A stretch of 64,000 nucleotides of DNA from contig OX392532.1 of assembly GCA_947623455.1 (NCBI GenBank), forward strand, positions 45,077,058 through 45,141,057, given 5' to 3'. The stretch's first letter is position 1, and each line of letters opens with the position of its first letter. Shown here piece after piece: positions 32,300 through 44,924 of the stretch. The translations under genes were made by a program, and so were the position numbers. A model generated the notes under the pieces. It worked only from the letters and a program-made list of their open reading frames with translations. It was not told the origin of the DNA and made no database searches. Source of the DNA: Mimachlamys varia (lineage: Eukaryota; Mollusca; Bivalvia; Pectinida; Pectinidae).

Positions 32300-33870
32300 A
32301 GGTCATCTGACCCAAAGGGTCAGGATTACCTATTGCCATTGTGCTTCGTCGGTCGTAGTCCGCCGTGCGATGTCCGTAAACTTTTCCTTTATCTTCTTCT
32401 CAATAACCAAAAGGCCAAGGATGCTGATATTTGGCCTGTAGATACCTGGGATAAAGTGCTACAAAGTTTCCTCATATCAATGACCTTGACCTACTTCCAA
32501 GGTCTCAGGTGTCAAATATGTAAAAATCTTAAAGAATCTTCTTCTCAATAACCAAAAGTCCCAGGATGCTGATATTTGGCCAGTAGGCACCTGGGATAAA
32601 GTGCTACAAAGTTTCCTCATATCAATGACTTTGACCTCTTTTTAATGGCACATGGGTCAAATATGTAAATATATTTAAGAAAATTCTTCTCAATAACCGA
32701 AAAACCCAAGATGCTGAGATTTGGCCAGTTGGTACCTGGGATTGAGTGCTACAAAATTGCCTCATATCAATGACGACCTACAAGGTCACAGGGGTCAAAT
32801 TATGTAAAAATATTTAGGAAACTTCTTCTCAATAACTAAAAGCCCAGGGCAGTGATATTTGTCATGTAGCATGCTGGGCTGAAGGGCTTCCAAGTTTGTT
32901 CAAATGAATGACCTCGGCGTACTTTCAAGGTCACAGGAGTCAAATGCAGTAAAATAGTAAAATTCTTTCAAACAACTGAAAGACCTAGAGTGATGATATT
33001 ATGCATGTACCCGGCTGGGATGAAAGGCTACTAAGTTTGTTAAGAAATAAATTACCTTGACCTACTTTCAAGGTCATATGGGTCAAATGTGCAGAAAATC
33101 TTTTAAGAAAATTCTTCTGCATAACCAAAAGGCCCAGGGCAGTGAGTCTTGTCCTGTAGCATGCTGGGATGAAGGGCTTCCAAGTTTGTTCAAATGAATG
33201 ACCTTGATGTACTTTCAAGGTCACAGGGGTCAAATGTAGTTAAATTCTTTCAAACAACTTCTACTCAGTAACTATAAGGCCTAGGGTGATGATATTGTGC
33301 CCGTAGCATGCTTGGAAGAAGGGCTACCAAGTTGTTAAAATGAATCACCTTGAAGTACTTTCAAGATCACAAGAGTCAAATGCAGAAAAATTCTATCTAA
33401 CATTTTCACAGTAACCATAAGGCCTAGGGTGATGATATTGTACCTGTATCATGCTGGGATAAAGGGCTACCAAGTTGTTAAAATGAATGACCTTGACCTA
33501 CTTTCAAGGTCTTAGAGGTCAAATATGTTATTATATATAATAGAGTCTTTAAGAAACTTCTTTTCAATGACCTAAAGACCCAGTGTACTGATATTTGGCC
33601 TGTAGCATGTTTGAAAGAAGGGCTACTGTGTTTGTTAAAATGAATGACCTTAACCAATGTTCAAGGTCACAAGGGTCAAATGTGTTAAAAATCTTCAAAG
33701 AACTTCTTCTCAATAACCTTAACCCCATTGAACTGATATTTGACCTGTATCATGCTTGGATGAAGAGCTACCAGGTATGTTCATATGATTGACCTTTACC
33801 TACTTTCAAGGTCACACTGGGTCAAAAATATTTGAAATATTCAAGTATCTTCTTCTCCATCACATTAAAG
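32300..33870 (+). mobile_element. HINE (AGGTCATC subfamily), 145-bp monomers, no 3' end
   Basis: Starts AGGTCATCTGACCCAAAGGG with GGTCAGGATTACC hairpin partner, then about ten monomers with CTTCTCAATAACC, GATATTTGGCCTGTAG and a GGTCAAATATGTTAAA end. It fades near 33870 without the GGGCCTCTTGT terminus. The related complete termini are at 51989 and 58127. Confidence 0.85.
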
Positions 33871-34540
33871 ATAATAACAAGTTTTTACTTGCCTAAATGT
33901 TAAACAATTTCTTTAAATTGCATATGAAATGACAACACTCTAACAAAAACATTTCAATGAAATATACTTAGTTAACTCCATGCAACAATGTTATGGGGTA
34001 TACTGGATCCAGTCTGTTTGTCTGCCCAACTGTCCATCCATCCATCTGTCTGTAGACACAAGCATATTGACTAGTGGTACTCCTCCTGAAGTTATTCATG
34101 TTTTTTTTCACAAAACTTTGCCTACATCAGATTAACTTGTGTCTCCCAGAACACTATGATGTTCCATCTGAGTACCTATCAGAGGTATGGCCTTATTCTA
34201 TTATTATAAGAAGTTTCATTACATTTCTGAAAATTTATTAATGATCTTGGAAACAGTAGAATTTTTATATACACAATATATATTTGAATGTTGTAGGCAT
34301 AATGAAAGCTACTCAAACTTCATGCGGTTACATATTTAGTTTACTGAAATGGGCTGTCACTTTTAACAATGAAAGATATCTTGAAGAATTTTTATCATTT
34401 AACAGGTACAAATTAATGGTACCAAATGATATCCATTTGGGGTAACTTTATATTGGTTCCCAGCAATAATGACACAGCAATCACTAGTAGATTAAATGCA
34501 TCTATTTTTGTCGAGGCTAGAAAGGGAGACTAAGGTGTTG
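33871..34540. other. unassigned intronic sequence
   Basis: No exon identified. A stretch near 34000 (CAGTCTGTTTGTCTGCCC, CCATCCATCCATCTGTC) may be a decayed element start. Confidence 0.4.
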
Positions 34541-36624
34541 CTTTTCCAGCGGTGAAGGTGTCAACATTTGCTTTAAGTCCACTTTTCACAGTGTTTTAGT
34601 TATCCAATTGAATTGAAAGTTGGTGACATTACTAAAACCATCATACTAAATACCCAACCTCAATTTAAAAGAAATCGTATTACAGGTATTGGTGTTTTGG
34701 GGCAAAAACATGAGAATTTCGAAAATTTGCAATAAAGTCCACATTTTTTAGCATTACTGATATCAGATTCAATTCAAACTAAAGTCAGTTACTGATATCA
34801 TCATACTGAACATCCTACTGAAATTTGGAGGAAGTTTATTTGCAGGTTCTGCTGTTTTGGGCCAAAAACATTAAATTTTGAGAATTTGCATTCAAGTTGG
34901 CGGGAAGCATCCTTGGGTGCCAAGGATTCAAAATTGTACTAATGGTGGGACTGACCCCCTAGGGGGCTGAGGGGCGGGGCAAAAAAGGGGTTATTTAGCT
35001 ATATCGGTTTAAGCGACTTCTTCTCCATAACCACTGATTGGAAATCAGCCTTATTTGGCAGAAAGTATCCCTGGGTGCTCAGGATTCAAATTGTACTCAT
35101 GATGGGACTGACCCCCTAGGGGGCTGAGGGGTGGGGGCCATAAAAAATTATTTAGCTATATTGATATTAGCAACTTCTTCTTCATAATCACTGATTGGTA
35201 AACAACCTTTTTTGGCAGGAAGCATCCTTAGGTGCTCAGGATTCCAAATTGTACTCATGGTGGGACTGACCCCCTAGGGGGCTGAAGGGTAGGGCCAAAA
35301 ACCGTTATTTAGCTATATTGGTTTAAGCGACTTCTCCATAACCACTGATTGGAAAGGAGCCTTATTTGGTAGGAACCATCCCTAGGTGCTCAGGATTCAA
35401 AATTGTACTCATGGTGGGACTGACCCCTAGGGGGCTGAGGGGCGGGGTCAAAAAGGGTTATTTAGCTATATTGGTTTAAACGACTTCTTCTCCATAACCA
35501 TTGATTGGAAATGAGCCTTATTTGGCAGGAAGCATCCTTAGGTGCCCAGGATTCAAAATTGTACTCATGGTGGGACTGACCCCCTAGGGGGCTGAGGGGT
35601 GGGGCCAAAAAGGGTTATTTAGCTATATTGGTTTAGTCGACTTCTTCTCAATTACCACTGATTGTAAAGGAGCCTTATTTGGCAGGAAGCATCCCTAGGT
35701 GCTCAGGATTCAAAATTGTACTCATGGTGGGACTGACCCCCTAGGGGGCTGAGGGGCGGGGCCAAAAACCGTTATTTAGCTATATTGGTTTAAGTGACTT
35801 CTTCTCCATAACCACTGAATGGAAATCAACCTTATTTGGTAGGAACTATCCCTAGGTGCTCAGGATTCCAAATTGTACTCATGGAGGGACTGACCCCCTA
35901 GGGGGCTTAGGGACGGGGCCAAAAAACGTTATTTAGCTATATTTTTGGTTTAAGCGACTTCTCCATAACCATTGATTGGAAATTAACCTTATTTGGTAGG
36001 AACCATCCCTAGGTGCTCAGAATTCAAAATTGTACTCATGGTGGGACTGACCCCTAGGGGGCTGAGGGGTGGGGCCAAAAAGGGTTATTTAGCTATATTG
36101 GTTTAAACGACTTCTTCTCCATAACCATTGATTGGAAAGGAGCCTTATTTGGCAGGAAGCATCCCTAGGTGCTCAGGATTCAAAATTGTACTCATGGTGG
36201 GACTGACCCCCTAGGGGGCTGAGGGGCGGGGCCAAAAACCGTTATTTAGCTATATTGGTTCAAACAACTTCTTCTCCATAACCATTGATTGGAAAGGAGC
36301 CTTATTTGGCAGGAAGCATCCCTAGGTGCTCAGAATTCAAAATTGTACTCATGGTGGGACTGATCCCCTAGGGGGCTGAGGGGCGGGGTCAAAAAGGGTT
36401 ATTTAGCTATATTGGTTCAAACAACTTCTTCTCCATAACCATTGATTGGAAATGAGCCTTATTTGGCAGGAAGCAACCCTAGGTGCTCAAGATATAAAAT
36501 TGTACTAATGGTGGGACTGACCCCCTAGGGGGCTGAGGGGGGAGTCAAAAAGAAAATATTTTATCATGATTACCTAGATACCAATGTATCCAGGTGAGCG
36601 ACACAGGCCCTCTGGGCCTCTTGT
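34541..36624 (+). mobile_element. composite HINE: two monomer types and an intact 3' end
   Basis: The left part (34541-34890) has monomers with GTTACTGATATCATCATACT and TGTTTTGGGCCAAAAACAT. From 34890 there are about eleven 157-bp monomers (GTACTCATGGTGGGACTGAC, CCCCTAGGGGGCTGAGGGG). It ends TATCCAGGTGAGCGACACAG with the GGCCCTCTGGGCC hairpin and CTTGT at 36624. The 5' end is not clear. Confidence 0.8.
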
Positions 36625-36625
36625 A

Positions 36626-36830
36626 CATACAAACTCTAACATTATACATATACAAACACACACATATGAAGGGTTATACAAACTTTAATATTGTATACAA
36701 ACACACACATGTAAAGGGTTATACAAACTCTAACATTATACATACAAACACAAACATATAAAGGGTTATACAAACTGGCATTATACATACAAACAAACAA
36801 ACATGAAAGGTTATGGGTACACAAACTCTG
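36626..36830. repeat. ~50-bp tandem repeat, about four units
   Basis: Units contain TACAAACTCTAACATTATAC, ACAAACACACACAT and AAGGGTTA. It lies between the HINE 3' end and the 42-bp array. Confidence 0.75.
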
Positions 36831-36945
36831 TATAATATTTGACCATTTCCCTCCAGAAACAGTGCTATAAAGTGTCTTCATATAAATGACCTCATTTTAC
36901 TGGGAAGGTCATAGGATTTGAGAATATTATGATTGGTTAAATATT

Positions 36946-39900
36946 TGGGTAAGCGATACAGGCCCTCTCTGTGAGTGATTAAATATCCAGGTAAGTGATA
37001 GAGGCCCTCTCTGTGAGTGATTAAATATCCAGGTAATTGATAGAGGCCCTCTCTGTGAGTGATTAAATATCGAGGTGAGTGATACAGGCCCTCTCTGTGA
37101 GCGATTAAATATCCAGGTAAGTGATACAGGCCCTCTCTGGGAGTGATTAAATATCCAGGTGAGCGATACAGGCCCTCTCTGTGAGTGATTAAATATTCAG
37201 GTAAGTGACACAGGCCCTCTCTGTGAGTGATTAAATATCCAGGTGAGTGATACAGGCCCTCTCTCTGAGTGATTAAATATCCAGGAAAGTGATACAGGCC
37301 GTCTCTGTGAGTGATTAAATATCCATGTAAGTGATACAGGCCCTCTCTGTGAGCGATTAAATATCCAGGTAAGTGATAGAGGCCCTCTCTGTGAGTGATT
37401 AAATATCCAGGTAAGTGATACAGGCCCTCTCTGTGAGTGATAAAATATCCAGGTAAGTGATAGAGGCCCTCTCTGTGAGTGATTAAATATCCAGGTGAGC
37501 GTTACAGGCCCTCTCTGTGAGTGATTAAATATCCAGGTAAGTGAAACAGGCCCTCTCTGTGAGCGATTAAATATCTAGGTAAGTGATAGAGGCCCTCTCT
37601 GTGAGTGATTAAATATCCAGGTAAGTGATACAGGCCCTCTCTGTGAGTGATTAAATATCCAGGTGAGCGATACAGGCCCTCTCTGTGAGCGATTAAATAT
37701 CCAGGTGAGCGTTACAGGCCCTCTCTGTGAGTGATTAAATATCCAGGTAAGTGAAACAGGCCCTCTCTGTGAGCGATTAAATATCCAGGCGAGTGATACA
37801 GGCCCTCTCTGTGAGCGATTAAATATCCAGGTAAGTGACACAGGCCCTCTCTGTGAGTGATTAAATATCAGGGAAAGTGATACAGGCCCTCTCTGTGAGT
37901 GATTAAATATCCAGGTGAGCGATACAGGCCCTCTCTGTGAGCGATTAAATATCCAGGTGAGCGTTACAGGCCCTCTCTGTGAGTGATTAAATATCCAGGT
38001 AAGTGATACAGGCCCTCTCTGTGAGCGATTAAATATCTAGGAAAGTGATACAGGCCCTCTCTGTGAGTGATTAAATATCCAGGAAAGTGATAGAGGCCGT
38101 CTCTGTGAGTGATCAAATATCCAGGTGAGTGATACAGGCCCTCTCTGTGAGTGATTAAATATCCAGGTGAGCGTTACAGGCCCTCTCTGTGAGTGATTAA
38201 ATATCCAGGAAAGTGATACAGGCCCTCTCTGTGAGTGATTAAATATCCAGGTGAGTGATAGAGGCCCTCTCTGTGAGTGATTAAATATTCAGGTGAGTGA
38301 TAGAGGCCCTCTCTGTGAGTGATTAAATATCCAGGTGAGTGATACAGGCCCTCTCTGTGAGCGATTAAATATCCAGGAAAGTGATACAGGCCCTCTCTGT
38401 GAGTGATTAAATATCCAGGTAAGTGATAGAGGCCCTCTCTGTGAGTGATTAAATATCCAGGTAAGTGATACAGGCCCTCTCTGTGAGTGATTAAATATCC
38501 AGGTAAGTGATAGAGGCCCTCTCAGTGAGCGATTAAATATCCAGGTGAGCGTTACAGGCCCTCTCTGTGAGTGATTAAATATCCAGGTAAGTGACACAGG
38601 CCCTCTCTGTGAGTGATTAAATATCCAGGTGAGTGATAGAGGCCCTCTCTGTGAGTGATTAAATATCCAGGTAATTGACACAGGCCCTCTCTGTGAGTGA
38701 TTAAATATCCAGGTGAGTGATACAGGCCCTCTCTGTGAGTGATTAAATATCCAGGTGAGCGATACAGGCCCTCTCTGTGAGTGATTAAATATTCAGGTAA
38801 GTGACACAGGCCCTCTCTGTGAGTGATTAAATATCCAGGTGAGTGATACAGGCCCTCTCTCTGAGTGATTAAATATCCAGGAAAGTGATACAGGCCGTCT
38901 CTGTGAGTGATTAAATATCCATGTAAGTGATACAGGCCCTCTCTGTGAGCGATTAAATATCCAGGTAAGTGATAGAGGCCCTCTCTGTGAGTGATTAAAT
39001 ATCCAGGTAAGTGATACAGGCCCTCTCTGTGAGTGATAAAATATCCAGGTAAGTGATAGAGGCCCTCTCTGTGAGTGATTAAATATCCAGGTGAGCGTTA
39101 CAGGCCCTCTCTGTGAGTGATTAAATATCCAGGTAAGTGAAACAGGCCCTCTCTGTGAGCGATTAAATATCCAGGTAAGTGATAGAGGCCCTCTCTGTGA
39201 GTGATTAAATATCCAGGTAAGTGATACAGGCCCTCTCTGTGAGTGATTAAATATCCAGGTGAGCGATACAGGCCCTCTCTGTGAGCGATTAAATATCCAG
39301 GTGAGCGTTACAGGCCCTCTCTGTGAGTGATTAAATATCCAGGTAAGTGAAACAGGCCCTCTCTGTGAGCGATTAAATATCCAGGCGAGTGATACAGGCC
39401 CTCTCTGTGAGCGATTAAATATCCAGGTAAGTGACACAGGCCCTCTCTGTGAGTGATTAAATATCAGGGAAAGTGATACAGGCCCTCTCTGTGAGTGATT
39501 AAATATCCAGGTGAGCGATACAGGCCCTCTCTGTGCGCGATTAAATATCCAGGTGAGCGTTACAGGCCCTCTCTGTGAGTGATTAAATATCCAGGTAAGT
39601 GATACAGGCCCTCTCTGTGAGCGATTAAATATCTAGGAAAGTGATACAGGCCCTCTCTGTGAGTGATTAAATATCCAGGAAAGTGATAGAGGCCGTCTCT
39701 GTGAGTGATCAAATATCCAGGTGAGTGATACAGGCCCTCTCTGTGAGTGATTAAATATCCAGGTGAGCGTTACAGGCCCTCTCTGTGAGTGATTAAATAT
39801 CCAGGAAAGTGATACAGGCCCTCTCTGTGAGTGATTAAATATCCAGGTGAGTGATAGAGGCCCTCTCTGTGAGTGATTAAATATTCAGGTGAGTGATAGA

Positions 39901-42900
39901 GGCCCTCTCTGTGAGTGATTAAATATCCAGGTGAGTGATACAGGCCCTCTCTGTGAGCGATTAAATATCCAGGAAAGTGATACAGGCCCTCTCTGTGAGT
40001 GATTAAATATCCAGGTAAGTGATAGAGGCCCTCTCTGTGAGTGATTAAATATCCAGGTAAGTGATACAGGCCATCTCTGTGAGTGATTAAATATCCAGGT
40101 AAGTGATAGAGGCCCTCTCAGTGAGCGATTAAATATCCAGGTGAGCGTTACAGGCCCTCTCTGTGAGTGATTAAATATCCAGGTAAGTGACACAGGCCCT
40201 CTCTGTGAGTGATTAAATATCCAAGTGAGTGATACAGGCCCTCTCTGTGAGTGATTAAATATCCAGGTGAGCGATACAGGCCCTCTCTGTGAGCGATTAA
40301 ATATCCAGGTAAGTGACACAGGCCCTTTCTGTGAGTGATTAAATATCCAGGTAAGTGATAGAGGCCCTCTCTGTGAGCGATTAAATATCCAGGTAAGTGA
40401 CACAGGCCCTCTCTGTGAGTGATTAAATATCCAGGTGAGCGATACAGGCCCTCTCTGTGAGTGATTAAATATCCAGGTGAGCGATACAGGCCCTCTCTGT
40501 GAGTGATTTAATATCCAGGTAAGTGATAGAGGCCCTCTCTGTGAGTGATTAAATATCCAGGTAATTGACACAGGCCCTCTCTGTGAGTGATTAAATATCC
40601 AGGTGAGTGATACAGGCCCTCTCTGTGAGTGATTAAATATCCAGGTGAGCGATACAGGCCCTCTCTGTGAGCGATTAAATATCCAGGTAAGTGACACAGG
40701 CCCTTTCTGTGAGCGATTAAATATCCAGGTGAGCGATACAGGCCCTCTCTGTGAGCGATTAAATATCCAGGTAAGTGACACAGGCCCTTTCTGTGAGTGA
40801 TTAAATATCCAGGTAAGTGATAGAGGCCCTCTCTGTGAGTGATTAAATATTCAGGTAAGTGACACAGGCCCTCTCTGTGAGTGATTAAATATCCAGGTGA
40901 GTGATGCAGGCCCTCTCTCTGAGTGATTAAATATCCAGGTGAGCGATACAGGCCCTCTCTGTGAGCGATTAAATATCCAGGTGAGCGTTACAGGCCCTCT
41001 CTGTGAGTGATTAAATATCCAGGTAAGTGATACAGGCCCTCTCTGTGAGCGATTAAATATCCAGGCGAGTGATACAGGCCCTCTCTGTGAGCGATTAAAT
41101 ATCCAGGCGAGTGATACAGGCCCTCTCTGTGAGCGATTAAATATCCAGGTAAGTGACACAGGCCCTCTCTGTGAGTGATTAAATATCAGGGAAAGTGATA
41201 CAGGCCCTCTCTGTGAGTGATTAAATATCCAGGTGAGCGATACAGGCCCTCTCTGTGCGCGATTAAATATCCAGGTGAGCGTTACAGGCCCTCTCTGTGA
41301 GTGATTAAATATCCAGGTAAGTGATACAGGCCCTCTCTGTGAGCGATTAAATATCTAGGAAAGTGATACAGGCCCTCTCTGTGAGTGATTAAATATCCAG
41401 GAAAGTGATAGAGGCCGTCTCTGTGAGTGATCAAATATCCAGGTGAGTGATACAGGCCCTCTCTGTGAGTGATTAAATATCCAGGTGAGCGTTACAGGCC
41501 CTCTCTGTGAGTGATTAAATATCCAGGAAAGTGATACAGGCCCTCTCTGTGAGTGATTAAATATCCAGGTGAGTGATAGAGGCCCTCTCTGTGAGTGATT
41601 AAATATTCAGGTGAGTGATAGAGGCCCTCTCTGTGAGTGATTAAATATCCAGGTGAGTGATACAGGCCCTCTCTGTGAGCGATTAAATATCCAGGAAAGT
41701 GATACAGGCCCTCTCTGTGAGTGATTAAATATCCAGGTAAGTGATAGAGGCCCTCTCTGTGAGTGATTAAATATCCAGGTAAGTGATACAGGCCCTCTCT
41801 GTGAGTGATTAAATATCCAGGTAAGTGATAGAGGCCCTCTCAGTGAGCGATTAAATATCCAGGTGAGCGTTACAGGCCCTCTCTGTGAGTGATTAAATAT
41901 CCAGGTAAGTGACACAGGCCCTCTCTGTGAGTGATTAAATATCCAAGTGAGTGATACAGGCCCTCTCTGTGAGTGATTAAATATCCAGGTGAGCGATACA
42001 GGCCCTCTCTGTGAGCGATTAAATATCCAGGTAAGTGACACAGGCCCTTTCTGTGAGTGATTAAATATCCAGGTAAGTGATAGAGGCCCTCTCTGTGAGC
42101 GATTAAATATCCAGGTAAGTGACACAGGCCCTCTCTGTGAGTGATTAAATATCCAGGTGAGCGATACAGGCCCTCTCTGTGAGTGATTAAATATCCAGGT
42201 GAGCGATACAGGCCCTCTCTGTGAGTGATTTAATATCCAGGTAAGTGATAGAGGCCCTCTCTGTGAGTGATTAAATATCCAGGTAATTGACACAGGCCCT
42301 CTCTGTGAGTGATTAAATATCCAGGTGAGTGATACAGGCCCTCTCTGTGAGTGATTAAATATCCAGGTGAGCGATACAGGCCCTCTCTGTGAGCGATTAA
42401 ATATCCAGGTAAGTGACACAGGCCCTTTCTGTGAGCGATTAAATATCCAGGTGAGCGATACAGGCCCTCTCTGTGAGCGATTAAATATCCAGGTAAGTGA
42501 CACAGGCCCTTTCTGTGAGTGATTAAATATCCAGGTAAGTGATAGAGGCCCTCTCTGTGAGTGATTAAATATTCAGGTAAGTGACACAGGCCCTCTCTGT
42601 GAGTGATTAAATATCCAGGTGAGTGATGCAGGCCCTCTCTCTGAGTGATTAAATATCCAGGTGAGCGATACAGGCCCTCTCTGTGAGCGATTAAATATCC
42701 AGGTGAGCGTTACAGGCCCTCTCTGTGAGTGATTAAATATCCAGGTAAGTGATACAGGCCCTCTCTGTGAGCGATTAAATATCCAGGCGAGTGATACAGG
42801 CCCTCTCTGTGAGCGATTAAATATCCAGGTAAGTGACACAGGCCCTCTCTGTGAGTGATTAAATATCAGGGAAAGTGATACAGGCCCTCTCTGTGAGTGA

Positions 42901-43910
42901 TTAAATATCCAGGTGAGCGATACAGGCCCTCTCTGTGAGCGATTAAATATCCAGGTGAGCGTTACAGGCCCTCTCTGTGAGTGATTAAATATCCAGGTAA
43001 GTGATACAGGCCCTCTCTGTGAGCGATTAAATATCCAGGTAAGTGATACAGGCCCTCTCTGTGAGTGATTAAATATCCAGGAAAGTGATAGAGGCCCTCT
43101 CTGTGAGTGATCAAATATCCAGGTGAGCGATACAGGCCCTCTCTGTGAGTGATTAAATATCCAGGTGAGCGTTACAGGCCCTCTCTGTGAGTGATTTAAT
43201 ATCCAGGAAAGTGATAGAGGCCCTCTCTGTGAGTGATTAAATATCCAGGTAAGTGACACAGGCCCTCTCTGTGAGTGATTAAATATCCAGGTGAGTGATA
43301 CAGGCCCTCTCTGTGAGTGATTAAATATCCAGGTGAGCGATACAGGCCCTCTCTGTGAGCGATTAAATATCCAGGTAAGTGACACAGGCCCTTTCTGTGA
43401 GTGATTAAATATCCAGGTAAGTGATAGAGGCCCTCTCTGTGAGTGATTAAATATCCAGGAAAGTGATACAGGCCCTCTCTGTGAGCGATTATATATCTAG
43501 GTAAGTGATACAGGCCCTCTCTGTGAGTGATTAAATATCCAGGTGAGTGATACAGGCCCTCTCTGTGAGCGATTAAATATCCAGGTGAGCGATACAGGCC
43601 CTCTCTGTGAGCGATTAAATATCCAGGTGAGCGATACAGGCCCTCTCTGTGAGCGATTAAATATCCAGGTGAGCGATACAGGCCCTCTCTGTGAGTGATT
43701 AAATATCCAGGTGAGTGATACAGGCCCTCTCTGTGAGTGATTAAATATCCAGGTAAGCGATACAGGCCCTCTCTGTGAGTGATTAAATATCCAGGTAAGC
43801 GATACAGGCCCTCTCTGTGAGTGATTAAATATCCAGGTAAGTGATACAGGCCCTCTCTGTGAGTGATTAAATATCCAGGTAAGTGATACAGGCCCTCTCT
43901 GTGAGTGATT
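36946..43910 (+). repeat. 42-bp array (~166 units) from a HINE 3' end, full of donor-like sites
   Basis: Unit: GATTAAATATCCAGGTRAGY followed by GATACAGGCCCTCTCTGTGA GT. The first ~26 bases equal the terminus at 36590-36616. Many units hold CAGGTAAGT, the textbook donor, others CAGGTGAGC/T or CAGGAAAGT. Higher-order copying is plain: blocks recur at offsets of 1596 bp (38 units) and 1722 bp (41 units); 39885-40781 and 41607-42503 are almost identical. Minus-strand frames with the 14-residue period SLTWIFNHSQRGPV are artefacts of a period divisible by 3. Confidence 0.97.
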
Positions 43911-44061
43911 AACATTGTACTTGCTTGAATGAACTAAAATGTTTTTTTTCCGGACATGAACTTGTTTGTTCATGTTTAATAGGACACTACACTGTATAAC
44001 CTAGAAATGTTTGACTTGTACTGGATGTTTTTGATTTATATTATGGTTGTTTTCAATGCAG

Positions 44062-44223
44062 GGACACAGTGTTGATGGTAATGGTCATTCTGATCTTGCT
44101 CCCGCAGAAGCTTATCACTGCATGTTGCTTTAGTGCCTCCTCCCTATTTGTCAACAATTCTGCCCCACCAAATAGAGCTGGAGCTGTTAACGGTATCGCC
44201 ATGACAATGACAGCTTTTGCAAG
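44062..44223 (+). CDS. MFS transporter exon, TM10-TM11
   Basis: Acceptor TTTTCAATGCAG and donor GCAAG|GTAAGA bound 162 bases in phase with both neighbours. After completing the Gln codon it encodes DTVLMVMVILILLPQK (TM10 start), then CCFSASSLFVNNSAPPNRAG and AVNGIAMTMTAFAR. The NNSAPP..RGAVNGIA pattern, with a conserved N-G, is typical of the loop and TM11 start in fungal, plant and animal ZIFL-type MFS proteins. The intron before it is 11.84 kb, mostly repeat arrays. Confidence 0.88.
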
Positions 44224-44283
44224 GTAAGATATAGTATTCTGTGAAGCTAATAATTCTAAGTCAAAGTTACATGGGTTGGTATT

Positions 44284-44516
44284 TACTGTAAAAGCCAATA
44301 TTTTTGCGTGTGGAAATTTTCGTTTAGCCAGCCCCTAAACTGTTGCGATGTGATGATTTTCACGCTTCAGTCATGCTGTTTTGTACTGTGTTCTAATATT
44401 ACAATATATTTTGAGTGGTGTAAAACATGTTTGCCCGTAGATATATAAACCGATATTTAATGCCAGCGAAATTTTCCACACCGCAAACAGTTCCACTTTT
44501 ACAGTAGCCCCACAGT
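44284..44516. mobile_element. MITE with CTGTAAAAG termini and TA flanks
   Basis: Begins TACTGTAAAAG and ends CTTTTACAGTA. Inner arms GGAAATTTTCG and CGAAATTTTCC also pair. TA at both ends fits the Tc1/mariner habit. The element is 233 bp and non-coding. Confidence 0.75.
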
Positions 44517-44652
44517 GAGTTACAGGTGAGTTACAGGTGAGTTACAGTGAGTTACAGGTGGGTTACAGTGAGTTACAGTTAGTTACAGATGGGTTACAGT
44601 GAGTTACAGTGAGTTACAGGTGGGTTACAGTGAGTTACAGTGAGTTACAGAG
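44517..44652 (+). repeat. 11-bp array GTGAGTTACAG
   Basis: About a dozen units with joins such as ACAGGTGAGTTACAGGTGAG, some lacking a base. Units with two Gs create CAG|GTGAGT, a consensus splice donor, about 300 bases after the real donor at 44223. Confidence 0.85.
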
Positions 44653-44924
44653 ATACAAATCTGTGTTGATCCGTGATAACTCGCAGCTTGCTAGGATGGT
44701 TTTAAATTGCTTAAAACAGCCAGGTCTGGCCGTCTGGCCAAGCAAGGGTATTTTGAAATGCATAGAACCAGTGTGCAAGCTTCCAGGGCCATTCAGGATT
44801 GTAGTGTTTGGAAGTCATAGGCTGCCTTACATACAGCATCATAATTAGCAGTGTTCTCAAAAAAACCTGGTTGCCGGTAAAAGAAGCCTGCTGGTCATTA
44901 TCTTTTGACCAGCTATTGTTTGGT

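Noticed and set aside
36946..43910. CRISPR-like repeat array
   Set aside because: Units are directly tandem without unique spacers, in a eukaryotic intron.
37575..43973. Minus-strand frames of up to 298 residues with SLTWIFNHSQRGPV repeats
   Set aside because: The 42-bp period is divisible by 3 and lacks stops in that frame by chance; the sequence derives from a transposon end.
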